Assembly (NCBI GenBank): GCA_964343805.1
Contig: CAYFLR010000016.1
Span: 35,630 to 99,629, forward strand
Length of the DNA stretch: 64,000 nucleotides
Direction: 5' to 3'
Origin: CAYFLR01 sp964343805
GTDB lineage: Bacteria; Bdellovibrionota_B; Oligoflexia; CAYFLR01
Of this stretch, positions 46,654 through 55,664 are shown piece by piece (positions within the stretch are counted from its first letter, which is position 1; every line of letters begins with the position of its first letter). A program made the translations under genes and the position numbers. The notes beneath the pieces are model-generated. The model was not told the origin of the DNA, searched no databases, and was given only the letters and a program-made list of their open reading frames with translations.

Positions 46654-47406
46654 CTACAATTCCTTATAGGTTCCACCATCTTCTGTACATTTTCCTTCTT
46701 TTTCTGAATCAGGGTCCATGTATCCATAGGAATCTTCAGTGATGGAATCACTCATACTATTACTCTTTCCAGTGCATTGATATTTAGCACCGGTCTGATC
46801 ACACTTCTCATCTTTCTCGCTATAAGTAATAGAGATAGAATCATTAGATGAGGCCATACTATCAAGACTTTCTTTTAAAACACCATATGTTGTGTCGGTT
46901 AAACCACCAAAGTCTCCACACTCATATTTATTGTCACCCACACTCATGGTAACCGCAATTGCGTATGTCTCTTCCGCAGAAGCGGCTTTTAATTCTTTGT
47001 ATTTACTTCCTTTAGGGCACATTCCATCGCCTCCCTCGGCAGACTCCTTCAATATGGAGTTCAAGGTGGCATCATAGATAAAAATAGTTTGAGTTCCCCC
47101 ATCTTCTTCCAGCTCACACTGAGCGGTTTGCCCTTCAGTTTTACATCCATCATCCGACCAAGTTCCCGCTCCATCGGTATGCTCATCTCCTTTTTCACAT
47201 CTTTTCTTCTGCTCACCCTCTTCTTTCTCTTTAATATCTTTGTACTCCACACAAGCGGTAAAAGTGGTGCTCGAAGTCCCCATTTTGACTTTACTTTCAC
47301 AACTTCCAGTTACCTTGATTTCTTCCAAACCAGGAATCATTCCGCAGCTATAAAAACAGCCCAATAAGAAAACAACTCCCACACCAGCACTTAAATACTT
47401 CAACAT
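46654..47406 (-). CDS. Small Cys-rich lipoprotein with internal repeat
   Basis: The 250-aa protein has a signal peptide with lipobox (LLGC, or the nearby FYSC). The mature part is acidic and holds about a dozen Cys. A short unit ending in a Cys, Gly-rich turn and YKEL occurs twice (KGSKYKEL near residue 138 and DGGTYKEL at the C-terminus), which suggests duplication of a disulfide-stabilised domain. No family recognised. Confidence 0.65.
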   Translation of the reverse strand: MLKYLSAGVGVVFLLGCFYSCGMIPGLEEIKVTGSCESKVKMGTSSTTFTACVEYKDIKEKEEGEQKKRCEKGDEHTDGAGTWSDDGCKTEGQTAQCELEEDGGTQTIFIYDATLNSILKESAEGGDGMCPKGSKYKELKAASAEETYAIAVTMSVGDNKYECGDFGGLTDTTYGVLKESLDSMASSNDSISITYSEKDEKCDQTGAKYQCTGKSNSMSDSITEDSYGYMDPDSEKEGKCTEDGGTYKEL

Positions 47407-47529
47407 TTCTACCTCCTTAATATTTTTAGAAAATTATTGTAGCATGACAATGACTTGACTCAAAGGGTTCAATCAGTGTTAAAGTAAAAAAGAGGGGCCT
47501 ATATATAATTAATGAAAAAGAGGTTTTTC

Positions 47530-49965
47530 ATGTCTTCCGGAACTATGAATTCTACCATTGTGTGCTTTATTGTCTGCCTAGGACTCCTATTTGCTTGTCA
47601 AGATTCCTCCACAGAGCAACAGGAGGAAGGTCCTCACACCCCACCAGACCAACCAAAACCTGAACTGATCAAAGAACAAATCACTGAGCGCCCTCCAATT
47701 TCAGGATATTATCCAAGAGGTATTGGTGGAGGAAGTGCGATGGATGGTTTTTCCATGAGTCCTTATGCCAACCTATGGTTTGTAGGCACAGATATGGGCA
47801 CATTATTTCGCAGCATAGATAATGGTAAAACATGGGATCCAATCGATCACGAAGAGACCTATTATGACTATAGGTTGCAATATTCTGCGAATATTGGCTT
47901 TAGTTCGGATGGGAAGACCGTATTTCATGCCCCAAAAGGTAGAGAGCCTGTCAAAAGCATAGATACGGGCCTTACCTGGGAAAAGATACCTAACTTTCCT
48001 AACTTCACAGAAGACAGCAGCGATGATTCGGATCATATCCTCTATTTTCTAGGTAATAGCTTTGATCCAGACCATATTTATGCTGCCACGCTCCAAGGGT
48101 TCTACTTTAGTCACGACAAAGGCGATAGTTGGAAAAAGGCTAAGGGTATCAAAGGAAAAGGAGTAGGAACTTTTATCGATTATAAAAAAGGCAGTGATAC
48201 CATCTATCATGCGGCGGGTAGGAGAATCTATAAATCTCAAGATGGAGGAGCCACATTTAAACGATATTCCTATTCAAAAAGAACCATTACCTCCTTTACT
48301 GGAGGACGAGATAGTGATGGTCTCGTACTTGCTTTTGTTGATAACAATGGAAAAAAAGCCTGCTCTTGGAGCGATGATCAAGATACAATAGAGCACTGCG
48401 GCTATGTTTGGATTTCAAAGAATAATGGAAAATTCAAAAGACTCAAAAAAGAGGCCGGAGATTATATCGCCATGGCTGAAAATAACTCCTCCACTATCTA
48501 TGTTGCCGGAAGTCGAGACTGGGAAAGGGACTATGGTACCAAGATATGGAAATCCACCGATCAAGGAGCTAGTTGGCAACTGGTTTTTCATCAATACGAT
48601 CAAGATCAATCACCCTATGCTCCATGGGATGCAAGTATGTTTGAATACAGTGCAGTGGGTCTTGATGTAGGCTGGTGGGATAGCGGCTATCGTAGCTTTG
48701 CAGTGAATCAAAGAAATCCAAATCATCTGGGAGGAACGGGAAATTTCTTTCTTCATACTTCATTAAATGGCGGTGATCACTGGCAATCACCCTTTACCAT
48801 CTTTGCCGATGAGGGAGAAAGAACCAAAGGAAAATTCTGGCAATCCAATGGTTTAGAAGTAACCAGCGCCATGAAGATAAAGTTCAATCCCTATAATCCA
48901 CAAATGGTGGTGGCTGCTTTTGCGGATATCAGAGGAATGACCAGTTTAGATGGGGGAATCAGTTGGAGAATCAACAAACACTCTTTTAATAGTGAGTACG
49001 ATTTTGCATTTGATCAAGAGAATCCAAAACGAATCCTAACCGCTGTGGGCAATTTGCATGACTTTCCTTATGAGTGGCAGGGGAATGTGTTAAAGCATGG
49101 ATCTAATTATACTGCCGGCGGAATTTACGAGTCTTTGGATGAAGGAAAAAGTTGGAATAGAATTACTGGTAATACCGACAGTGATGAGTTTTATCAATAT
49201 GTATCCATAGCTTTTGATAGCACTCGCCGCCACATATACGCGGGATCACAAGGTCTAGGAGTTTTAAGATCTACAGACGATGGAGAAAGTTGGTCTTGGT
49301 TTAATAAAGGTCTCCCACCAGAGGGAAAAATTATTCCAAAAATAGAGATCAATCCCCATAATGGGAATGTCTACATCCTTCTCACTGGTAATGCCGGTGA
49401 AAAGTTTAATGATGAGCAAGGTGTCCCCTATGAGAATTATTCCAATATTGACTCCACTGGGATTTATTTTCTGGATGTGCAAAACAACCAAGATAGCTGG
49501 GTTCTCCTAAGAGGAACTGTTCACCGCCCCTCTAACTTAACCGAGGGACAGAAGCTGTGGTGCTATCCAACTTCTTTCGCAGTTGATTTTAGTTCGCCCG
49601 GTGATAGCATTCTTTGGTTAACCGATTATGAAAAGTGCCGAAATTGGTTAGCCACTGGAATTTGGAAATCAACTGACCGCGGAGCCAACTGGTATCGAAG
49701 TTATCAGTACACCCATCCAATAAATATTGAAATTGATCCCACCAATAGTTCCTCTATCCATGTGGCCGGGTCTTGGGCAGTGGATGGAGGCTGGGGAAAT
49801 GGTGGAGCCATTTATACCACCGACCAAGGAAACAGCTGGAAGAAAAATGATGCCTTTCCATTAAAATCGAATCTGCACAGTCTATCCTTTGATCCCAATG
49901 ACTGTAATAAAATTTTCTATGGATTTTTTGGTGGCGCTATGCTTTATGGAGATAAACCCTATTGA
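47530..49965 (+). CDS. BNR/Asp-box beta-propeller lipoprotein (GH74/sortilin-like)
   Basis: ATG 47530 has AAAAAGAGG six bases upstream and gives a clean lipoprotein signal (LLFAC). The earlier ATG at 47512 lies in the ribosome site. After a Pro/Glu linker come many Asp-box repeats SxDxGxxW (RSIDNGKTW, FSHDKGDSW, KSTDQGASW, TSLDGGISW, ESLDEGKSW, RSTDDGESW, TTDQGNSW). These form one or two seven-bladed propellers as in GH74 xyloglucanases and VPS10 domains. Catalytic Asp pairs of GH74 cannot be assigned by eye. It is probably surface-exposed and acts on or binds glycans. Confidence 0.83.
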   Translation: MSSGTMNSTIVCFIVCLGLLFACQDSSTEQQEEGPHTPPDQPKPELIKEQITERPPISGYYPRGIGGGSAMDGFSMSPYANLWFVGTDMGTLFRSIDNGKTWDPIDHEETYYDYRLQYSANIGFSSDGKTVFHAPKGREPVKSIDTGLTWEKIPNFPNFTEDSSDDSDHILYFLGNSFDPDHIYAATLQGFYFSHDKGDSWKKAKGIKGKGVGTFIDYKKGSDTIYHAAGRRIYKSQDGGATFKRYSYSKRTITSFTGGRDSDGLVLAFVDNNGKKACSWSDDQDTIEHCGYVWISKNNGKFKRLKKEAGDYIAMAENNSSTIYVAGSRDWERDYGTKIWKSTDQGASWQLVFHQYDQDQSPYAPWDASMFEYSAVGLDVGWWDSGYRSFAVNQRNPNHLGGTGNFFLHTSLNGGDHWQSPFTIFADEGERTKGKFWQSNGLEVTSAMKIKFNPYNPQMVVAAFADIRGMTSLDGGISWRINKHSFNSEYDFAFDQENPKRILTAVGNLHDFPYEWQGNVLKHGSNYTAGGIYESLDEGKSWNRITGNTDSDEFYQYVSIAFDSTRRHIYAGSQGLGVLRSTDDGESWSWFNKGLPPEGKIIPKIEINPHNGNVYILLTGNAGEKFNDEQGVPYENYSNIDSTGIYFLDVQNNQDSWVLLRGTVHRPSNLTEGQKLWCYPTSFAVDFSSPGDSILWLTDYEKCRNWLATGIWKSTDRGANWYRSYQYTHPINIEIDPTNSSSIHVAGSWAVDGGWGNGGAIYTTDQGNSWKKNDAFPLKSNLHSLSFDPNDCNKIFYGFFGGAMLYGDKPY

Positions 49966-49978
49966 GAGAGGCGAGCCA

Positions 49979-50755
49979 TTGAATCAAAAATTATTTATTT
50001 CCTGGAATGTGAATGGTATCAGAGCAGCCGAGAGAAAAGGTTTTATCTCGGTACTCAAAGAGTTAAATCCTCATATCATGGCCCTGCAAGAAACCAAAGC
50101 CATGGCTTCTCAACTTTCAGAAGAATTAAAAAATATTGAAGGATACACCTCCTACTTTCATTCTGCAGAAAAGAAAGGTTACTCTGGAGTTGCTTTCTAT
50201 TGTAAAGAGACTCCTCTCAAAGTAACCAACGGCATTGGCATTGAAGAGTTTGACCTAGAAGGACGGGTGATCACAGCAGAGTATTCCGATTTTTTTCTAG
50301 TAAATACTTACTTTCCTAATGCTGGGGATGGTTTAAAAAGACTCGATTATAAACTTAGGTTTAATGAGGCTTTAACTAACTATCTGAATGACCTCAAAAA
50401 ACAAAAAACCACTCTGCTTTGTGGTGACTATAATGTCGCCCATAAACCCATTGATCTTAAAAACCCCAAACGCAATGAGCAGAACCCTGGCTACACCCCT
50501 GAAGAGAGAGCTTGGATGGACTCTTTTATTGATGGAGGGTTTGTAGACACCTTTAGGATGTTCAACCAAGAACCAGATCAGTATAGCTGGTGGAGCTACC
50601 GCTTTCGTTCTAGAGAAAAAAATATCGGATGGAGAATTGATTACTTCACCATTGATGCAGAGCATAAATCTCAAGTGGTGAATGCGGAAATTCTACAAGA
50701 GGTTATGGGATCCGATCATTGTCCGGTCACACTGACATTTACCCCCGCTAAATAA
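49979..50755 (+). CDS. xth: Exodeoxyribonuclease III
   Basis: AP endonuclease and 3'-5' exonuclease of base-excision repair. Catalytic blocks are in order: SWNVNGIRA, ALQETKA, LVNTYFPNAG, LLCGDYNVAH, GWRIDYF and GSDHCPV. The frame is open back to 49889, but TTG 49979 with AGAGAGG about eight bases upstream gives 258 aa, the usual size; an ATG at 49946 lacks a ribosome site. It begins 13 bases after the preceding stop. Family certain, start less so. Confidence 0.93.
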   Translation: MNQKLFISWNVNGIRAAERKGFISVLKELNPHIMALQETKAMASQLSEELKNIEGYTSYFHSAEKKGYSGVAFYCKETPLKVTNGIGIEEFDLEGRVITAEYSDFFLVNTYFPNAGDGLKRLDYKLRFNEALTNYLNDLKKQKTTLLCGDYNVAHKPIDLKNPKRNEQNPGYTPEERAWMDSFIDGGFVDTFRMFNQEPDQYSWWSYRFRSREKNIGWRIDYFTIDAEHKSQVVNAEILQEVMGSDHCPVTLTFTPAK

Positions 50756-50789
50756 ATAAAATCCCAACAACTTGCCATTAAGTGAGGTT

Positions 50790-50798
50790 TGCTATAAT
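50790..50798 (+). promoter_or_regulatory. Extended -10 promoter for the BvgS-like kinase
   Basis: TGCTATAAT (TG at 50790, TATAAT at 50793-50798) is an extended -10 element. TTGCCA at 50772 is a possible -35 with short 15-base spacing. The start would be near 50805, some 30 bases before the ATG at 50836. Confidence 0.55.
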
Positions 50799-50835
50799 CT
50801 TTTTAGATAGAAATTGATTTATAGGAACCTCATGC

Positions 50836-53800
50836 ATGAAACTATTTATTATACCTATTTGTCTTATATTGTTTTTCTTTCCCCTCCTTGGAAGTAACAC
50901 AGCAGATCTTCAGAAAATCCAGCTGACTCCCCAAGAGCAAGAATTTATTAAAACTCACCCTCTCATTCAATTCGGTACGGATGAAACATTTCATCCTTAT
51001 GTAATTAAAAAAGCAGATGGAAGGATAGAAGGCTTAGATGTTGATTTCCTGGAGTATATCAACCGAGTCACAGGGCTCAATATCAAGCTGAAAGTGGGTC
51101 AGTGGAGAGATATAGTAGTGCAGGCAAAAGAACGGGGGATCGATGGTTTAACCACCTCTATTATCACTCCCAAAAGAGCAGAGTTTTTTCACTTTTCAAC
51201 AAGCTATGTAAGAGAGTTCCCCTTATTGGTCGTTCCCAAAGAAAAACAGAAAACACTTGATAGTTTGCATGATTTAAAAGGAAAAACCATTGCTGCCCAA
51301 AAAGGATTAGCTATTTTTGAACTTATGCTAAAGAAGAATCCTCAAATAAACTCAGTAGAGGCATCTTCTGAAGTAGAATGCATAAAACTGATGCTGGAAG
51401 GTAAAGCGGATGCCGCACTTATCGCTAGTTCAACCTATAGAGAGCATTTAGAAGCTTTTACCCACGGCATCAAAATAGGATTGGTACTAGAAGAGGCTGG
51501 CTTAGATATGGTGTTTTCTATTCGAAAAGACTGGCCGGAACTCAAGTCCATCATAAATAAAGCATTAAGTACATTAGATAGACATGACAAATCCCTTCTT
51601 TATGAAAGGTGGTTTGGCAAAGATATTATCAAGCCTTCTTCTAGTAAAATACAACTGACTGTAGATGAAAGAGAATTTGTATCTCAACACCCGATCCTAA
51701 GAGTTGGCTTCAACACCAATTTGCCCCCTTTCGAATTTATAAATCAAAAAAATCAGTCACTAGGTATCAGCACAGAATACCTGAAGGCTCTCTCTGATAT
51801 GTTAGGTTTTGAATTTAAGCTTAAATTCTATCCCTCCAACAAAAAACTCCTATCAGATATTATAGCCAAAAAGTTGGACCTTATTGTGGCATTCGATGCC
51901 GGTTTAACCAACAAAAATATACTTCCCCGAACCAAATCCTATATTAACTTCCCTATCGTCATTGTCACCAATAATCAAGTGACCTACATTGACAGCCTGC
52001 TTTATTTAAATAATAAAACGGTGGCTGTTTTGGAAAACAGCACCAGCCATCATCTATTAGAATCTAATTTTCCTAAAATAAAACTCCAGCTAGAAACTGA
52101 TTTGGTACCCGCCTTAAATAAGGTATCTCAAGGGCAAACCTATGCCTTTGTGGGAAACCTGGCCACCGTGAGTCATACCATACGAAAAGAAGGTCTCACC
52201 AATCTTAAAGTTTCGGGTGAGATAAAAATTCGCTCTCATCTATCTATGGTTGTCCGACCCGACTGGCCATTTTTAGTCACCCTTTTAGATAAGGCGATTG
52301 AAAATGTCCCGCCTAAACAAAGAGATGAAATGTTAAGTCATTGGATCACCTTGGTCTATGAAAAGAAAGTCAGTACCCATGTTATTTGGATGACCATCTT
52401 AATCTCCGTATTGATTCTGAGTGGAATTCTCATTTGGAATAGAAAGCGTGTGCAGGCAGAGCAGCTCAAATCAAAGTTTTTTAAACTTCAACAAGAGTAC
52501 CAAAAACAGAAAGCTGAGAACTACTTTGAGGTGGCCTCCGTTCTGTTTCTGGTGCTTGATGAGTGTCAGAAAATAAAAGCCATTAACCAAAAAGGGAGTG
52601 AAATTCTTGGTTACCCGCAAGCTGAACTGATAGGTAAGAAATGGACAGATCACTTTATCCCCCACAGATTTAGAGCGAAAATTAAGGAAGTCTTTGAAGA
52701 AGCCAAAGTTAGGCCATTAAATAATTATGAGTCCTATGAAAATCCCATCCTAGATGCCCGTGGAGATGAAAAAATCATTCGCTGGAATAACCGCACTCTC
52801 TTAGATGCCAAGGGAAATTTCAAAGGGATTCTCTGTGCAGGTGAGGATATTTCTAACCGTGTGAAGTTAGAAAAGCAACTGCGTCATTCGCAAAAACTAG
52901 AAGCATTAGGAACCTTATCTGGTGGAATTGCCCACGAATTTAACAACTTTTTAACCATCATCTTAGGTTCTGCTCAATTTGGACTCAAAAAACTAAAGCA
53001 GCAAGAAGATGTCACCCCATTTTTAGAGCAAATTATAAGAACCAGTAAAAATGCTATTAATATTGTCAATCAAATCCTCTATTTTACCAAAGTAGGTCAA
53101 GGCGTTCTTAAAGAGGTTGACCCTCTCAAAACTCTTGCAGAATCTCATACTATCTTACGCACGACCATTCCCTCTCACATTGAAATATCTGTAAACAATG
53201 ATTCCCCCCCTGTCACCATCCTGGCGGACAAATCTCAGCTTCAACAAATTGTTATAAATCTGGCCAATAATGCATCCCAAGCCATGGGTAAAGATGGAGG
53301 AAAAATTGAGATCACCACCTCAATTAAAACGCTCAATCAAATACCAGTCTCTCTCCCTCACCAGACTAATAAAACCCCATCTGATTGTTTTATCATCTCC
53401 ATTAAAGACAATGGGCCAGGAATTCCTCATGAAAATTTATCTCGGATTTTTGACCCCTTCTTTACCACCAAAGAGGTGGGAGAAGGAACAGGTCTCGGTT
53501 TATCGGTGGTGCATGGCATAATGGATCGCCATCAGGGGATCATAACCGTAGATTCAAATTTGGGACAAGGGGCAGAGTTTAAACTCTATTTTTACTGTCA
53601 TACCAAAACACAAAGAGAAAATGCCTCAGCTCCAATTCCTGAGCCCTCTTTTCGTCATGGATCAGGGCACATTTTACTGGTGGATGATGAGCCCACTTTT
53701 ACCGCAATATACAAAGACTTTCTTAGCTCGTTAGGCTACCAAATCACAGAGTGCCATGATGGAAAAGAGGCATTGGAAATATTCCGCAAATCTCCTGACC

Positions 53801-54024
53801 AAATCGATCTCGTGATTGCTGATATGATTATGCCTCTATTATCTGGCAAAGATTTATCGATAGAAATGTTAAATATTAGACCAGACCTTCCAATTCTGAT
53901 TATTACAGGGCATTTTGATGTTATTTCAGCAGAGGAATCGAATGAAATAGGAGTACACCAACTGCTGCGAAAGCCGATTGACCTTGTGGAGTTAAGTCAA
54001 ATTCTGGCAGATATTCTTAGTTAG
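50836..54024 (+). CDS. BvgS-like hybrid histidine kinase with tandem Venus-flytrap sensors
   Basis: The 1062-aa protein has a signal peptide. Two SBP_bac_3 (Venus-flytrap) domains follow (about 30-265 and 275-510). The first opens IQFGTDETFHPYVIKKADG and the second LRVGFNTNLPPFEF. TM at about 520-540, PAS (about 560-685), HisKA (GGIAHEFNNFLTI, the NtrB-like class), HATPase (NLANNASQAM, DNGPGIPH, GTGLGLSVV) and a canonical receiver (LVDDEP, IADMIMP, RKP) complete it. It has no Hpt domain, unlike BvgS. Ligands are probably small organic anions or amino acids. Its last four bases overlap the convergent gene at 54021. Confidence 0.94.
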   Translation: MKLFIIPICLILFFFPLLGSNTADLQKIQLTPQEQEFIKTHPLIQFGTDETFHPYVIKKADGRIEGLDVDFLEYINRVTGLNIKLKVGQWRDIVVQAKERGIDGLTTSIITPKRAEFFHFSTSYVREFPLLVVPKEKQKTLDSLHDLKGKTIAAQKGLAIFELMLKKNPQINSVEASSEVECIKLMLEGKADAALIASSTYREHLEAFTHGIKIGLVLEEAGLDMVFSIRKDWPELKSIINKALSTLDRHDKSLLYERWFGKDIIKPSSSKIQLTVDEREFVSQHPILRVGFNTNLPPFEFINQKNQSLGISTEYLKALSDMLGFEFKLKFYPSNKKLLSDIIAKKLDLIVAFDAGLTNKNILPRTKSYINFPIVIVTNNQVTYIDSLLYLNNKTVAVLENSTSHHLLESNFPKIKLQLETDLVPALNKVSQGQTYAFVGNLATVSHTIRKEGLTNLKVSGEIKIRSHLSMVVRPDWPFLVTLLDKAIENVPPKQRDEMLSHWITLVYEKKVSTHVIWMTILISVLILSGILIWNRKRVQAEQLKSKFFKLQQEYQKQKAENYFEVASVLFLVLDECQKIKAINQKGSEILGYPQAELIGKKWTDHFIPHRFRAKIKEVFEEAKVRPLNNYESYENPILDARGDEKIIRWNNRTLLDAKGNFKGILCAGEDISNRVKLEKQLRHSQKLEALGTLSGGIAHEFNNFLTIILGSAQFGLKKLKQQEDVTPFLEQIIRTSKNAINIVNQILYFTKVGQGVLKEVDPLKTLAESHTILRTTIPSHIEISVNNDSPPVTILADKSQLQQIVINLANNASQAMGKDGGKIEITTSIKTLNQIPVSLPHQTNKTPSDCFIISIKDNGPGIPHENLSRIFDPFFTTKEVGEGTGLGLSVVHGIMDRHQGIITVDSNLGQGAEFKLYFYCHTKTQRENASAPIPEPSFRHGSGHILLVDDEPTFTAIYKDFLSSLGYQITECHDGKEALEIFRKSPDQIDLVIADMIMPLLSGKDLSIEMLNIRPDLPILIITGHFDVISAEESNEIGVHQLLRKPIDLVELSQILADILS

Positions 54025-55538
54025 GTCTCAATTAATTTACCAACAATAGTAGCTAAGTCAGCTTTTTGCTCTATAGTGGTGCAACGGGGAGGCCCCGGTT
54101 TTCCACTGTGCCACTTAGCTATGGTTTTTCCATCTAAATAATCAAGTTGAACATCGACACTTTTGTAGTATGGAAGTATATGTGGCGTAATTTGTGATAA
54201 GAAATAACCTCTTTTAAGTATTTTTTTAACTGAATTCTTTAGGCTATCAAGATGAGTTGCCACAACTTGAAATTTAACTAAACTTTTCTCAGAAGGGTAA
54301 ATATCGAAGTGTTCCATTTGATTTAAAACCAGATCAAATCGTTCAGTGTAGTTATCCATTAGCCACCATTTAACTGGAGCTGAATGATCATAAATCCCAT
54401 CGGTTGGTGAAAGGTGAAGTAAATAACCAAATTTTTTCGGCAAATAAACCCCAATAGCGGTACAGGTGGCAATCCCCTTTGTCACTAACTTTTTACCGTC
54501 TTTTGTTTTTTGAAATTCCTGAAAATCAACCTTTATGAAATCCTCGTAGCTAGCACTTTCCATGTGATTATGACATAAACCTTCCTGACTCATATGGTTA
54601 GGAGTTTTAAAAGTTTGTGCTAACTCTCCAAACAAATATTCCTCATACTCCAAGTAATAATTAGAGATCACCTCATCTTCATCCATTTCTGCCACAATTA
54701 TCCAGCTTGTCTCATTATATTTGAATCGTTCGAACGAACTAAAAACTCTTTTCTTACGATAATCCATCAGAATTTTTTCACCTAAACCTTTTTGAAAAGA
54801 CTCTTTAACCGCATCTGTATCCACCCTTTTAGTTAGCATATTAGATCGACTTAAAAACCGAGATTCCGACATCATCAACCTTCGATTATTGATGAGATAG
54901 ACTTCACCTGTTTGGCCGAGGTCTTCTCTCTCGGTTAGGATCTGATTAATTGAATTAAGTGATAACTGCAATACTAAGGTTCCTAAGCTATTCCCATTGT
55001 AATTAAGGGGGACTATATAAAATGAGGCAGGCTCTTGAGAAACGGCATAGTACTCATAGTCTACAAAAAGGATTTGATCTTTTAGTCTCGATACAGCTTT
55101 GTTAAGAGCTAACCTGCTAAACAAAGGAGAATGAATATTTTTATAAAGATCGCTCTCTTTTTTAATACTGTAGAAAATGGTTCCTTCTGGATTAATAAAA
55201 AGGGCATCATAAAAAGCTCCTAAATACTTTAAGAAATACTGAATCATCTGATTGTTTAATGTTTGAAATTGACCTTTTTTCTTTAAGGGATTTTCATACA
55301 GATCCAATATTCCCGCAAATGATTTCAAAAAAAGAGGATCAGTTTTTACATGCTCCGCAGAGGTTTCCTGTGCGGTTAAATACTGAAGTATGCGCTGCTT
55401 TTTTTTCTCTTTTTGATCTTTTAAATGGTTGAAAACGTCTTGTTTAAAAGATGGGTAATTTTGCTTTTTAGTAGATAAATAGCCACCAGTTATTAAGATT
55501 AGGCAACCAAGTAAAATTAGTAAAAACTTCTTATCCAC
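54021..55538 (-). CDS. Exported Cache protein with CheD-like deamidase domain
   Basis: The 505-aa protein has one membrane segment (about 5-21) after a basic N-terminus, so the rest should face outward. Residues about 30-300 form a Cache-type sensor like those of the kinases at 6396 and 30194 (GQTGEVYLINN). Residues about 345-500 resemble CheD: TKGIATCTAIGVYLP then FGYLLHLSPTDG. Thr353, Cys359 and His375 have nearly the spacing of the CheD Thr21-Cys27-His44 triad of Thermotoga. CheD is normally cytoplasmic and deamidates chemoreceptor Gln. No second membrane segment is seen here, so the deamidase-like domain appears extracytoplasmic. Function inferred. Confidence 0.72.
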   Translation of the reverse strand: MDKKFLLILLGCLILITGGYLSTKKQNYPSFKQDVFNHLKDQKEKKKQRILQYLTAQETSAEHVKTDPLFLKSFAGILDLYENPLKKKGQFQTLNNQMIQYFLKYLGAFYDALFINPEGTIFYSIKKESDLYKNIHSPLFSRLALNKAVSRLKDQILFVDYEYYAVSQEPASFYIVPLNYNGNSLGTLVLQLSLNSINQILTEREDLGQTGEVYLINNRRLMMSESRFLSRSNMLTKRVDTDAVKESFQKGLGEKILMDYRKKRVFSSFERFKYNETSWIIVAEMDEDEVISNYYLEYEEYLFGELAQTFKTPNHMSQEGLCHNHMESASYEDFIKVDFQEFQKTKDGKKLVTKGIATCTAIGVYLPKKFGYLLHLSPTDGIYDHSAPVKWWLMDNYTERFDLVLNQMEHFDIYPSEKSLVKFQVVATHLDSLKNSVKKILKRGYFLSQITPHILPYYKSVDVQLDYLDGKTIAKWHSGKPGPPRCTTIEQKADLATIVGKLIET

Positions 55539-55664
55539 AACACCCCCAAATTATAGGTTTTTTAACAACATTATCGGACGAATCAAGAAAGTTCAAGAAT
55601 TCTGACCAAAATCCGAAAAGAAGTTTGGATCAAAAGATTGAGTATGAGCAAAAAGGGAAAATTG

